A program made the translations under genes and the position numbers. From positions 1-32,004 of the forward strand of contig CAMOLV010000004.1 in assembly GCA_946619045.1 (NCBI GenBank): a stretch of DNA of 32,004 nucleotides, read 5' to 3'. Below, piece by piece: positions 1-9,204 of this stretch. The notes below the pieces were generated by a model, which saw only the letters and a program-made list of their open reading frames with translations, did not search any database and was not told where the DNA came from. This DNA is from an uncultured Coriobacteriales bacterium (GTDB lineage: Bacteria; Actinomycetota; Coriobacteriia; Coriobacteriales; Atopobiaceae). The first letter of the stretch is position 1. The number at the start of each line of letters is the position of its first letter.

Positions 1-96
1 GAGCCAGAAGCTGTCGAAGGTGCGCGGGTGGGCGCGCAGCAGCTCGAGCGCCCAGGCGCGCGTCCCGCCGCATGCCGCGGCGAGGGCGGTGCACAT
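1..96 (-). CDS. Second tail-assembly chaperone-like ORF (gpT-like part), truncated by the left window edge
   Basis: Minus-strand ATG at 96 opens MCTALAAACGGTRAWALELLRAHPRTFDSFWL to the window edge. It lies in the -1 frame relative to the preceding ORF. Confidence 0.55.
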   Translation of the reverse strand, partial: MCTALAAACGGTRAWALELLRAHPRTFDSFWL

Positions 97-104
97 CCCG
101 CCCG

Positions 105-461
105 CTAGGCTTCCCCGGCGGGCGCCTGCGCGTTTGGGTCGGCGTCCCCGCCGTCCCCGCCGTCGGTCATCTCGTAGGAGTAGAGGTTCTTCAGCTCGGC
201 GATCCTCGCGAGCGTCGGCGCCCCTCCCCTCATGAGGCCCTCGGCCTGGGCGGCCTGCAGGCAGATGGCGTCGACCATCTTCAGCTCGAGCCATCGGTCT
301 GTGTGCGAGCCGTCCGCGCGCAGCGTGTCGCACCACTCGTCGGCGACGGCCCACATGCTCGGCGTCGTCACGCCCTCGACGGGCGCGCCGCCCGCCAGGG
401 GCTCGAACACCACCGTCACCTCGAGCGCGCCGCGCGGCGCCTTCTCCTTCCTCGCAGCCAT
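105..461 (-). CDS. Tail assembly chaperone (gpG-like), likely start MAARKEKAPRG
   Basis: Lies directly after the major tail protein in gene order. Small acidic protein with an in-frame CCCAAAC slippery heptamer near its 3' end. Confidence 0.65.
   Translation of the reverse strand: MAARKEKAPRGALEVTVVFEPLAGGAPVEGVTTPSMWAVADEWCDTLRADGSHTDRWLELKMVDAICLQAAQAEGLMRGGAPTLARIAELKNLYSYEMTDGGDGGDADPNAQAPAGEA
132..138 (-). promoter_or_regulatory. Predicted -1 ribosomal frameshift slippery heptamer C_CCA_AAC
   Basis: Minus strand reads GAC CCA AAC in the zero frame (D P N). The -1 frame is open from here through the next ORF. Confidence 0.7.
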
Positions 462-471
462 TCGCCGCCCC

Positions 472-1479
472 CTAGCCCTGGACCGTGTACGACTGGACAC
501 CGTTCACGACCAGGAACTCGATGGAGGTGCCGTTCACCGCGATGGCGCCGTCGGTCGACAGGCGCAGGTCGAACGGGCCGCCCTCGACGGACACGTTCAT
601 CGCCTCGATGGTCCAGGGGATGGCCGGCAGCTTCGCCGTGAAGCTCCACGCGGCGTTCCTGGAATGCTGGAACGTCACCTGCAGGGCGCCCGTCACGATC
701 GTCTTCGCGATCTCCGTGCCGGAGGCGCTGCCGGTCTTCACGGCGCGGTAGAGCTCCGTGGAGTCGGTCGTGCCCTCGAGCGAGCACGTGACGGTGGCCG
801 CGCCCTCCTGCTGGATCTTCGGCTCGACTTCGCCGAAACCGGTGCCGGCCGTGACGTTGTTGGCGATGCCCAGCGTGAGCTTCGAGAGCACAACCGACGC
901 CGGCACGGCCACGGCGTTGCCGTCGGTCAGGCTGAAGAGCACCTCGGCGTCGGTCGTGCGGTAGTAGCCCTCGGACTCGTCGAACGCCTGGCCCTGCCAG
1001 GCCGTCCCGGAGAGCCACTTCGCGGCGCACCCCGCGAGCTCCATCTGCACGCTCGGGGGCGTCGTGCCCTCGGCCTCTATGGTCACGTTGTTGACCTTGC
1101 AGCCGTCGAGGGTCTGCAGGGCGGCGTCGGATGCCCCCACCTGCTGGGTGAACGTCAGCGCCGGGATGCTCTCGCCCATCGTCACGTCATGCGTGTACGG
1201 GCCGCTGCCCGTGGTCGAGACGCGCCCGAGCGCGGAGTAGAGCAGCAGGCCGAGCATGCGCGGGAAGGCGAGCGTGGTCACGGTCGCCTTCGACTCGCTG
1301 CCCGAGATGTAGCGGTCTATCGTGGTGTCGCGGCGGCCGTTGGTCACGCGCGCCGGGGCGCTCGTGGTCGATGCGTCGATGCCGGGCGAGTCCGACGACG
1401 CCGGGAAGCTCGCCGCGGGGTCCGCGGCGGCGGAGCCCGTCTGGACCCCGATGCCGAACATGCCGTAATTACGGTTCAT
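472..1479 (-). CDS. Major tail (tube) protein
   Basis: 335 aa MNRNYGMFGIGVQTG...; position between tail-completion genes and chaperone; composition typical of siphophage tail tube proteins. Confidence 0.7.
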   Translation of the reverse strand: MNRNYGMFGIGVQTGSAAADPAASFPASSDSPGIDASTTSAPARVTNGRRDTTIDRYISGSESKATVTTLAFPRMLGLLLYSALGRVSTTGSGPYTHDVTMGESIPALTFTQQVGASDAALQTLDGCKVNNVTIEAEGTTPPSVQMELAGCAAKWLSGTAWQGQAFDESEGYYRTTDAEVLFSLTDGNAVAVPASVVLSKLTLGIANNVTAGTGFGEVEPKIQQEGAATVTCSLEGTTDSTELYRAVKTGSASGTEIAKTIVTGALQVTFQHSRNAAWSFTAKLPAIPWTIEAMNVSVEGGPFDLRLSTDGAIAVNGTSIEFLVVNGVQSYTVQG

Positions 1480-1978
1480 TGTCGATCCTTTCTATGACAG
1501 CCCGCGCCTCGGCGCTGGGCGAGACGTTCACGGAGACGTTCATGGCGAGCCTGTAGCCGGCGTGCCTGCGGCCGTCGGCGTCCTGCCAGACGCGGTGGTC
1601 GGCCACCTGGGGCGCGCCCACCTCGTTCGCGCACCCGCCGAGCAGCGGGTCGCACAGCGGCACCTGCATCACGAGCGCCTGGTAGGCGTTGGCCGCCTCG
1701 GCGGCGGCCTCGGCCGTGGGGCCCGTGGCCACGCAAACCACCTGCACGTCGAACGACAGCCTCACCGTGCCGTTGGAGAGCGCGCCCTCCACGGCGAACG
1801 AGTCGGCGGTCGAGAGCGTGAACACGTGGAACGGCTCCGGGTCGCCGGCCGGCAGGTCGAGCGTCACGCGCGGGCGCGGCACGCCCGGGATGAGGCTCGC
1901 CGACTCGGCGAACAGGGCGGCCACGTCGGCGTGCACGCGCGCGACGGCGGGCCATGCAACCGGGCTCACGGCGCTCAC
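1469..1978 (-). CDS. Tail terminator / head-tail joining-like protein (GTG start)
   Basis: VSAVSPVAWPAVARVHADVAALF...; GTG overlaps the upstream stop (ATGTGAGC); syntenic position. Confidence 0.55.
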   Translation of the reverse strand: MSAVSPVAWPAVARVHADVAALFAESASLIPGVPRPRVTLDLPAGDPEPFHVFTLSTADSFAVEGALSNGTVRLSFDVQVVCVATGPTAEAAAEAANAYQALVMQVPLCDPLLGGCANEVGAPQVADHRVWQDADGRRHAGYRLAMNVSVNVSPSAEARAVIERIDNEP

Positions 1979-2658
1979 ATGACCACCACCCGGCGCGACC
2001 GGGCCGACTCGATGAACGAGTCGACGTAGGGGATGCCCGTCCAGCTCCCCTCGGCGCCGGTCGCCAGCTCGTAGCTCACGTACACGCCGTCGACCGACGT
2101 GCCGCGCGCGTTCTCGGCGCCCGAGCGCGGGCGCAGGTACGTGGCGGCCAGGCGCATGCACGCCTGGCGGCAGCGCTCCGACCCCCGCGCGCCGTAGACC
2201 AGCGTGGCCTCGGCGGGCGCGTCGGCGACGGCCTGGCGGTCCCCCACCAGCGTGCCGGCCGACAGCGACCTCGCGTCGACCTCGGGCAGCTCCTCGAGCG
2301 AGCCCGTGCCGGCGAGGGCGACCGTGCGCGCCCTCGTGCAGAAGCTGCGGCCGCAGGCGTCCTCGATGGCCTCCTCGGCGGCCTGGATGGCCGCGAGCAC
2401 CTCGTCGTCGGGGTACGCGGAGGCGTCGGCGAACGCGTCGTTGTTGGCGGCGGCGTAGGCGCGCATGTCGGCCACGGAGCAGTACCGCGACCCCACGCGC
2501 TCGACCTCGTAGGCCTCGCCGCCCACCTCGACCACGTGCACGCCGAGCTTCGGCAGCGCCTCGAGCGCGGCGGCCTCGTCGAGCGATCCCCCGGGCGCGG
2601 CGAGGCCGCCGTCGCCGGCGGCCCACCTCGTCACCCTGCCTGCCGACAGGGCGGTCAC
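1975..2658 (-). CDS. Head-tail connector-like protein
   Basis: 227 aa between capsid and tail genes; contains DDEVLAAIQAAEEAIEDACGRSF and RLAATYLRPRSG, typical of head-tail connector folds. Confidence 0.55.
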   Translation of the reverse strand: MTALSAGRVTRWAAGDGGLAAPGGSLDEAAALEALPKLGVHVVEVGGEAYEVERVGSRYCSVADMRAYAAANNDAFADASAYPDDEVLAAIQAAEEAIEDACGRSFCTRARTVALAGTGSLEELPEVDARSLSAGTLVGDRQAVADAPAEATLVYGARGSERCRQACMRLAATYLRPRSGAENARGTSVDGVYVSYELATGAEGSWTGIPYVDSFIESARSRRVVVM

Positions 2659-2978
2659 TGCTCCGACCCCTTCTCGGCCGCCGCGATGGCGGTCGCGAGG
2701 GTGTCCTTGTTCGCGTCCCTGGCCACGTCGCAGCCGAGGGACTCGGCCATGGCGGCGAGCTCGTCGCGCTTCATGGCCATGAGCTCGGCCTTGCGGTCGG
2801 GCTCGGGTTCCGGCTGCGGCTCGGGTTCCGGCTGCGGCTCGGGCACGGGCTGGCCGTCCCCGTCGACGAGGCCGCGGCGCTGCGCCTCGGCCGTCGTCAT
2901 GCGCTCGCCGGCGAAGCAGACGAGCCTGCCCTCGCGCTCGACGCGCTCGGGCGCGGTGTACATGCCGAATGTGCTCAT
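2655..2978 (-). CDS. Small head-region protein with PEPQPE repeats
   Basis: ORF from MSTFGMYTAPERVEREG; two copies of the 18-bp unit TCGGGTTCCGGCTGCGGC (plus strand, 2803-2838). Confidence 0.5.
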   Translation of the reverse strand: MSTFGMYTAPERVEREGRLVCFAGERMTTAEAQRRGLVDGDGQPVPEPQPEPEPQPEPEPDRKAELMAMKRDELAAMAESLGCDVARDANKDTLATAIAAAEKGSEQ

Positions 2979-2991
2979 CTCCCGCACCCCC

Positions 2992-4182
2992 TTAGACCGA
3001 AGCGCACCAGCAGAACGCCGCCGGGAACGTGACCTTGAGCGCGTGCGTGCCCTCGGCCAGGATCGTGTAGGCGTTCTGGATGAACTGCTTGTCGACCAGG
3101 CCGATCTCGACCTCGTCGGGGTCGGCGGTGTTCCAGGAGCACGCTCCCGAGAAGTACACGCCCATGGCGTCGCTCTCTGTGGTCACCGTCTGGCCCTCGA
3201 CCTCGGAGGAGGTGACGATGTGCATCTCCTGGTCCTCGACCACGGTCATGCCGTCGATCTTGCCCTCGTAGACGATCTCCGGGTACATGTAGCGGCCGTT
3301 CTGGTCCTTGGCCTTGCGCGCCTTCGTGAGCGTCTGCGGGGAGACCACGACGTAGTTCGGCGCGAAGCCGGTGGCGAGGCGGATGCGCATGGCCATCTCC
3401 ATGGCCACGTCGCGGATGTTCTTGTCCTCGGCGGTCTTCGTGTACGTGAGCGTGCCCGTCATGTTGCGCGCGCCGACGATGCCCGACGAGTTGCTGCCCG
3501 AGACCGCGTAGCGGTTCTTGACGATCTCCAGGCCGAGCAGCAGCGCGCCGACGATCGTGTTCTCGAGCTGGCGGTAGCGGCGCACGGTCTGCTTCGCGAC
3601 CGGCATCTGGTGCGCGATGGTCTCGATGTGCGCCGTGGCCTGCGTCCACGTCAGGGACGACTCGGGCTTGTCGCCGCTCACCCAGCCTGCGGCCGCGTTG
3701 GTGAGCACGGGCGACTGGTAGTAGGTCTCGTGGCCGTCGGTCAGGCCGTGCGGCAGCGTCGACAGGAAGCCCATGACCGGCGCGATGGGCTCCGGCAGGT
3801 CGTAGTCGTAGCGGTGCGGCACCTCCAGGCCGCTCACGGCGTTGCGCACCATGCGCGTCGCGCGCGCGAGGTCGGCGGTCGGCACCGACGTGCTCCACCC
3901 CGGCTCGATGCCGCGGAACGCGTCGCGCGCGCCGAAGATGAGCTCGGCGGCGTCGCGCAGCGCCTCCTGCGGGTGCGCGGCCGCCTCGGCGGCCATGCGC
4001 TCGTTCTCGCGCTGCACGGCCGCGGCCTCGGCCACGAGGCTGTCGCGCGCCTCGGCGATGCGGCCGCTCAGCTCGGCGGCGCGCTCAGCGGCCTCGGGCG
4101 TCACCTCGCCGCCTGCCGTGATGCCGTCGAACTCCGCCTGCAGCGTCGCGAGGCGGTCTTGGATCTCTGCGAGTCTAGGCAT
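2992..4182 (-). CDS. HK97-family major capsid protein
   Basis: 396 aa with coiled-coil N-terminus followed by capsid-like body (...NRYAVSGSNSSGIVGARN...); directly after the protease gene. Confidence 0.85.
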   Translation of the reverse strand: MPRLAEIQDRLATLQAEFDGITAGGEVTPEAAERAAELSGRIAEARDSLVAEAAAVQRENERMAAEAAAHPQEALRDAAELIFGARDAFRGIEPGWSTSVPTADLARATRMVRNAVSGLEVPHRYDYDLPEPIAPVMGFLSTLPHGLTDGHETYYQSPVLTNAAAGWVSGDKPESSLTWTQATAHIETIAHQMPVAKQTVRRYRQLENTIVGALLLGLEIVKNRYAVSGSNSSGIVGARNMTGTLTYTKTAEDKNIRDVAMEMAMRIRLATGFAPNYVVVSPQTLTKARKAKDQNGRYMYPEIVYEGKIDGMTVVEDQEMHIVTSSEVEGQTVTTESDAMGVYFSGACSWNTADPDEVEIGLVDKQFIQNAYTILAEGTHALKVTFPAAFCWCASV

Positions 4183-5050
4183 TCTTGCCCCTTTCCTTGG
4201 TTGACGTCCTGATCCTCAGGACCTTGTTGCCTATGGCGACGACGCGGGCCTCCGCTCCCGCCGGCTCCGGCTCGGCGGTGCTGTCGCCTGCGGGGTCCAT
4301 GTTCTCGGATGTGTCACCCGGCAGCACCGCCAGGGCGGTGTCGGTCGTGCCGGTCACGTACACGCCGGGCTTGCCCTTGACGAGCAGGCCCGTGCTGTCG
4401 TCGTTGAGGCTGAACCAGGCGTCGCGCGGGGCGCTGTCGAGCGTCGCGCGGTCCATGGTGAAGCACGCCGCGGCGGCGACCGCCTCCTCGACGCGGTCGG
4501 CCAGCCCCCACTCGACCGCCTCGTCGGCAGTGAACCAGGTGGTCTCGGCCATGGCGCCGGCGAACTCGTCCTCGCCGCGCGTGCCGCTGCGCCGCGCGTA
4601 GATGCCGGCCAGCTGCGCGTCTATCTTCTCGAGGTACTCGACCTCGGCGCGCAGCTCGTCGGCGTTGCCCCATGCGACGATGGAGGCCTTGTGAATCATC
4701 ATCCAGGCGACCGAGCTCATCACCACCTCATCTGCGGCCGCCACCAGGAACGAGGCCGCCGACGCCGCCAGGCCGTCGATGTAGGCGGTCACCTTCGCGT
4801 CGTGGTTGCGGATGGCGGTCATCATGGCGTAGGCGTCGTTGACCGATCCGCCGCCGCTGTTGACGTGGAGGTTCACGGCCTTGCCGCGCGCCGCGCGCAG
4901 GGTGTCGAGGAACGCCTTCGCGCCGATCCCCTCCTTCTCACCGGTCCACCAGTCGCGGCGCTCGCCGATGTCCCCGTAGATGTCGATGTCGATGGCGTCC
5001 GCCTCGTCGCGAGCGACGCGCCACCACCCGTGGTCGTTGTCCCTAGGCAT
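4175..5050 (-). CDS. ClpP-like prohead / head maturation protease
   Basis: NLHVNSGGGSVNDAYAMMTAIRNHDAKVTAYIDGLAASAASFLVAAADEVVMSSVAWMMIHKAS: ClpP-type serine protease signature; between portal and capsid. Confidence 0.88.
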   Translation of the reverse strand: MPRDNDHGWWRVARDEADAIDIDIYGDIGERRDWWTGEKEGIGAKAFLDTLRAARGKAVNLHVNSGGGSVNDAYAMMTAIRNHDAKVTAYIDGLAASAASFLVAAADEVVMSSVAWMMIHKASIVAWGNADELRAEVEYLEKIDAQLAGIYARRSGTRGEDEFAGAMAETTWFTADEAVEWGLADRVEEAVAAAACFTMDRATLDSAPRDAWFSLNDDSTGLLVKGKPGVYVTGTTDTALAVLPGDTSENMDPAGDSTAEPEPAGAEARVVAIGNKVLRIRTSTKERGKNA

Positions 5051-6581
5051 GCCTGCACCTCTCTATCTCTTCGTCGATTGCCCTCTCCCAGTCGATCTCG
5101 TGGCCGAGCATGGCCGCCGCCTGCGCGACGGGCCGCATGACGTCGGCCGCGAACGCGCGCGTCCTGGGCGTGTCGCCGTCGGCCGCCGCCCTGGCGGCCA
5201 CCCGCGAGCGCGCCTGCGCCGCGATGAGCGCCACGCTGTCGGCCACGGCCTTCTTGTCGATGCCGCTCACGCCGTCGGACTGGCCCGACGTGCCCGACGT
5301 GCGCTCCGCCGGCACGTACGGCTCGCCGTCCTCGTCGACCACGTAGTAGGCGGTCGGCTGCAGGAGCCTGTCCTGGCCCGGCAGCCACGGGATCTCCTCG
5401 AGCTCGCATGCGTGCGCCCTCGTGTAGATGCCGGAGTACACCGCGATGCGGTGCGCCTCCATGCGCGTCTTGATGTCGGCGCGCTCGAGGCCCGACAGGT
5501 TGAACTTCACGTAGTACTCGCCCGGCGCGCCGCCGAGCGAGGCCGCGCGGTCGAGCAGCACCTGGAACGCGTCCTCCCACCCGCGCACGTCGGGGAGCAC
5601 CGTGTGCTTCGCGAAATCCAGGTCGGCGCCCTGGGCGGCGGTCGCCGCGGCGCCCGAGTCCGCGAACACGTGGTGCATGTCGACATGGCACGCCCGGCAG
5701 ACCTTCTCGAGCACGAAGCGCTCCTGCTCGACCAGGTTCATGCCGTCGAGCTTGAGCGAGACCTCCCGGTACTTGAGTCCCGCGTCCCAGATCGGCGTGC
5801 CGCCCGCCCCGTCGGGGCCCTTCATCGCATCGAGCTTCGCGCGGATCGCCTTGATGTCCTCGACCGTGAGCTTCTGCTCGGTCTCGAAGTAGCCCGGGAA
5901 GTGGTTGCCGTTCTCGAGCAGCGCCCGGTAGAACCGCGTGAGGTCGATGGAGAGGCCTATGTCCTCGGCCGCCTGCTCGGCGATGGAGCGGCCCGTCTTG
6001 CCCCCGTCCTCGCTCGAGTCGGTCTTGAGTATGAGCAAGCCGTCCTCGCGGCAAGTCCAGGGGTCGTTGTAGTAGTCCTGGCGCGCCGAGTACACGGCCG
6101 TGCCGGTCGCGCGGTCGTAGGACACGCTCACGGCGCCGAGCACGGGCCTGATCTCGACGATGCGCCCGAGCGCGTCGCGGTAGGCGCGCGCGTAGGCCGT
6201 GCCCATCACGTCGCGCCGGATGGTCGCCCAGGCCGCGAAGTCGCCCCACGACATGAGCGCGTTGGGGCGGCGCAGCACCCGCTCGAGCGGGTGGTCGGGC
6301 GCCGGCTCGGGGCCGTTCGCGCCCTTCCTCATCACGTGCACGGGCAGCGAGCGCACCGCCCTGGCCTTGACAGTCTCGCACGCCATGAAATCGCTCGACA
6401 TCATGGCGCCGTAGCGCTCGACGCGCGCCTTCGCCGGCAGCGAGTCGAGCAGGTCCATCTGGGTGTAGCGGCCGCCCGGCGTCATCTCGGCGCGCGGGGC
6501 GGGCGGGTCGGGCGGCCTGCCGCGCCGCTCGGCCGCGGCGAGCATGGCGTCGCCGACGTACTCGCGTAACGTCCTCATCAT
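5043..6581 (-). CDS. Portal protein
   Basis: Start MMRTLREYVGDAML after GGGAGG; 512 aa with SDFMACETVKARAVRSLPVHVMRK...DHPLERVLRRPNALMSW typical of phage portals. Confidence 0.88.
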   Translation of the reverse strand: MMRTLREYVGDAMLAAAERRGRPPDPPAPRAEMTPGGRYTQMDLLDSLPAKARVERYGAMMSSDFMACETVKARAVRSLPVHVMRKGANGPEPAPDHPLERVLRRPNALMSWGDFAAWATIRRDVMGTAYARAYRDALGRIVEIRPVLGAVSVSYDRATGTAVYSARQDYYNDPWTCREDGLLILKTDSSEDGGKTGRSIAEQAAEDIGLSIDLTRFYRALLENGNHFPGYFETEQKLTVEDIKAIRAKLDAMKGPDGAGGTPIWDAGLKYREVSLKLDGMNLVEQERFVLEKVCRACHVDMHHVFADSGAAATAAQGADLDFAKHTVLPDVRGWEDAFQVLLDRAASLGGAPGEYYVKFNLSGLERADIKTRMEAHRIAVYSGIYTRAHACELEEIPWLPGQDRLLQPTAYYVVDEDGEPYVPAERTSGTSGQSDGVSGIDKKAVADSVALIAAQARSRVAARAAADGDTPRTRAFAADVMRPVAQAAAMLGHEIDWERAIDEEIERCRHA

Positions 6582-6634
6582 CCTCCCATCGTCGGTGGCG
6601 AATGGGAGTTTCCCAGGGGTGTCACCCGCTTGCG

Positions 6635-8146
6635 TCAGAGCGTGAAGAAACCGCCGCGCGCGGCGAAGTCGACGGGGCGCGGCATGGTCTGCGTCATCCA
6701 CTTGGCCATCGCCGCCGCGATGGCCGCGTCGATGCGCTGCGAGCCCTGGCCGTGGCGCTCCGACCCCAGGCGCGTGCCGTAGGGCTGGCGCTCGACCTCG
6801 ATGCAGTTCCCGCAATGCTCCGCGAGCTTCGGCAGGCCGCCGAGCGCGGAGCGGTGCGCGCGCACCGAGTTCACCAGCAAAGAGCTGGCGGCGCACATGA
6901 TCTCGTTCGTCTGCTTGACGGCGTACACCTCGACGCCGTACTCGTCCTGCAGCACGTTCGCCCAGTACAGCAGGCGCGCGGGGTCGATGCCCACCGGGCA
7001 GCGGTACCGCTGGCAGATGCCGGCGACGAGCTGGCCCACCTGCGCGATGTCGTAGTAGCCCAGCTCCTCCGGGGGCTCGTCGTACACCCACTCGTGGTAC
7101 TGGTCGACGCCCTCGTCGTCGACCTGGTGCGCCACGAGCGCGAACGCGTCGCCGCTCGTCGCGCCGTCGATGGCCAGGCAGAACGGGCGCTCGAAGTCGA
7201 ACGACGACGGCTTCTGGCAGCAGGCCCGTATGTCGCCCGGGCGCATGGCGCGCCCCGCCTGCTTGTACGTCGGCCAGCGGTTGAGCACGTAGCGCTCGAA
7301 GTTCTTGCGCGACAGCTTCTTGCGCAGCTTGCGGATGTTGTCGACGTCGATCCACGACGGCAGCGCCAGGCGCGCCCACATGCGCTCGTCGTCGATGTCC
7401 TCTTCCTCGCCGGCGCCCCACCACCAGCAGTAGCCTGCCGGGTCGTCGAGGATGCACGTGACCTCCTCGCTGCCGTGCAGGAGGTCCCACAGCAGCCCCG
7501 AGCGCTGCTCGCCTGCGGTCGTGATGGCCAGCAGCAGCGAGTTCTCGATCTGGCCCATGCCCGACACGATTGCGCTCCACACCGAGTCGTCGGCCCACAC
7601 GTGCAGCTCGTCGGCGATGAGCGCGTTGAAGTGCCACGACTGCACCGCGCCCTCGGAGTAGGGGAAGACCTTGATGACGGCCCCGGTCTCGCGGTTCACC
7701 GCCTCGCCCTTCATCGGCTCCCACAGCGCGTCGAGGTCGCGGTCCTGGCGCACCATGGCGGCGAGCGTCTTCATGATCTTCTTGGCCTGCGTCTCGTCGT
7801 AGGCCACGATGCCGTACTGGCCCTCGTGCACGGGGTTCACGTTGGCCTCGGAGAGCAGCATCGCGCAGATGAGCTCGGTCTTGCCGAAATCGCGCGGCAT
7901 GCCTATGAGCGCCGTCGAGTACTTGCGCCGGAACACGCGCTCGCCGTCGGACCGGCGCACCATGCGGCCGCTGCCGAACACGGGGTTCCAGATGTACTCG
8001 CGCTGGAACGGCTCCAGGAAGAACGGCTTGCCGTACCACTCGGGCTTGTTGCCGGCGTGGCGCAGGTGGGTGGCCGCGAAGTACTCGCGGCGCCCGGCTT
8101 CCTCCAGGCCGCTCTTCGACGGCCGCACGCCCCTGGTGCGCATCAT
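6635..8146 (-). CDS. terL: Terminase large subunit
   Basis: 503 aa; PRDFGKTELICAMLLSEANVNP (Walker A-like), ALIADELHVWADDSVWSAI (Walker B-like), nuclease-domain acidic residues. Confidence 0.9.
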   Translation of the reverse strand: MMRTRGVRPSKSGLEEAGRREYFAATHLRHAGNKPEWYGKPFFLEPFQREYIWNPVFGSGRMVRRSDGERVFRRKYSTALIGMPRDFGKTELICAMLLSEANVNPVHEGQYGIVAYDETQAKKIMKTLAAMVRQDRDLDALWEPMKGEAVNRETGAVIKVFPYSEGAVQSWHFNALIADELHVWADDSVWSAIVSGMGQIENSLLLAITTAGEQRSGLLWDLLHGSEEVTCILDDPAGYCWWWGAGEEEDIDDERMWARLALPSWIDVDNIRKLRKKLSRKNFERYVLNRWPTYKQAGRAMRPGDIRACCQKPSSFDFERPFCLAIDGATSGDAFALVAHQVDDEGVDQYHEWVYDEPPEELGYYDIAQVGQLVAGICQRYRCPVGIDPARLLYWANVLQDEYGVEVYAVKQTNEIMCAASSLLVNSVRAHRSALGGLPKLAEHCGNCIEVERQPYGTRLGSERHGQGSQRIDAAIAAAMAKWMTQTMPRPVDFAARGGFFTL

Positions 8147-8685
8147 CGCGGCAGCGCCCCCTTCGCCTGGGCGGCCTTGAACTTCCGGTACCCCTCGTCG
8201 TTCTTGCGCGCGAGCTCGTCGGCGCTCGACGCCGCCATGACCGCCATGATGTTCGTGCGGATCCGCGAGGTCGGCGAGATGTTCAGGGTGTCGGCGATCT
8301 GGCGCAGCATGGTCGTGGCCTTCTCGGCCGTGCGCAGGTCGGGGTTCGGCTTGATCGTCGACGGGTCCGGCTCGCCGGTCTCGGGGTCGCGCTTGGCGAC
8401 CGTGGTCATCACGCGGCCGTCCAGGGTCATCGTCTGCTCGAGCGCCTGGCGGAACACGGCGTACCAGTAGCAGTAGCTCTCTACGAGGGGCGCGTCCTGG
8501 GCCGTGAGGAACGGCGCGGCGCCCACGAGCGTGTCCCAGGCCTCCGACATGACGGGGTTGACCGCCACGGTCGGCGGCTTCAGCGGCGCGCCGTGCGGGA
8601 GCGCCTGCGCGAGCACGGGCTCGGGCTCAGGCGAGTGGCCGCCCCTGCGCTGCGCGTCCGCCTGCGGCTTCCTCCCCCTCGTCAT
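8143..8685 (-). CDS. Terminase small subunit (P27-like)
   Basis: MTRGRKPQADAQRRGG...; immediately upstream of terL with overlapping stop/start. Confidence 0.75.
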   Translation of the reverse strand: MTRGRKPQADAQRRGGHSPEPEPVLAQALPHGAPLKPPTVAVNPVMSEAWDTLVGAAPFLTAQDAPLVESYCYWYAVFRQALEQTMTLDGRVMTTVAKRDPETGEPDPSTIKPNPDLRTAEKATTMLRQIADTLNISPTSRIRTNIMAVMAASSADELARKNDEGYRKFKAAQAKGALPR

Positions 8686-9002
8686 AGGCCCTCGGCCTCC
8701 AATGCGGCCGCGAACGCCTCGGCCAGGCGCGCGAACCTCGGGCGCAGCTGGTAGGGCGCCGTCGCCGACAGGCGGCCGAGGTCGTTGGCGACGCGCTGGG
8801 CGTCCTGGACGGCCGACACGCAGTCGGCTGGCGGCGCCGGCTGGTCGGGCGCGGGGCGCCTGGGCGGCTCGACCGGCTCGTAGGGTCTGTGCTGGCGGCG
8901 GCGCTTCGCCTTCTGCTTGCAGGCGTTCGAGCAGTAGTACGCGGGCGTGTGCCGGGCCTGGAACTCCCTGCCGCAGACCCGGCACGTCATCGTCTTGAGC
9001 AT
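8682..9002 (-). CDS. Small C4 zinc-finger protein
   Basis: MLKTMTCRVCGREFQARHTPAYYCSNACKQKAKRRRQHR; SD GGAGGACG before ATG. Confidence 0.65.
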   Translation of the reverse strand: MLKTMTCRVCGREFQARHTPAYYCSNACKQKAKRRRQHRPYEPVEPPRRPAPDQPAPPADCVSAVQDAQRVANDLGRLSATAPYQLRPRFARLAEAFAAALEAEGL

Positions 9003-9116
9003 CGTCCTCCTTCCTCGGAGCGGCGATTCTCGCAGGCGTGTCACCCGTGGGGTGTCGCAGTGGCCGGGAATGTGGTAGGATCGTCTCGTCGACATGCGTG
9101 CATGGTCGCATGCTCG

Positions 9117-9138
9117 AGGCGCCCACCGAAGCGGGCGC
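9117..9138 (-). terminator. GC-rich hairpin with UUCG loop, no clear U-tract
   Basis: Minus strand GGCGCCCGC-TTCG-GTGGGCGCC: 9-bp stem including one G.U pair. Confidence 0.4.
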
Positions 9139-9170
9139 CAATGGGTTGAAACAGATAGTTTTTTAGTAAC

Positions 9171-9204
9171 GGGAGGGGGCCGCTTATCGCGGCTCCTTCC
9201 CGTT
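9171..9204. terminator. Long hairpin overlapping the stop codon of the HTH gene
   Basis: GGGAGGGGGCCGC...GCGGCTCCTTCCC: 13-position stem with two G.U-type mismatches. Confidence 0.4.

Noticed and set aside
2803-2838. 18-bp direct repeat in the small head protein
   Set aside because: Just two copies encoding a PEPQPE linker; ordinary low-complexity protein region.
5043-8039. 998-aa minus-strand ORF
   Set aside because: It is the portal frame extended upstream through the terL gene in the wrong frame. The true portal starts at 6581 after GGGAGG.
232-8470. Long plus-strand ORFs across the structural genes (e.g. 232-1497, 1954-4212, 4980-6569, 6602-8470)
   Set aside because: These are antisense or alternate-frame artefacts of high GC. 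They lie opposite clearly recognisable minus-strand structural genes and show Arg/Ala/Gly/His-rich nonsense composition.
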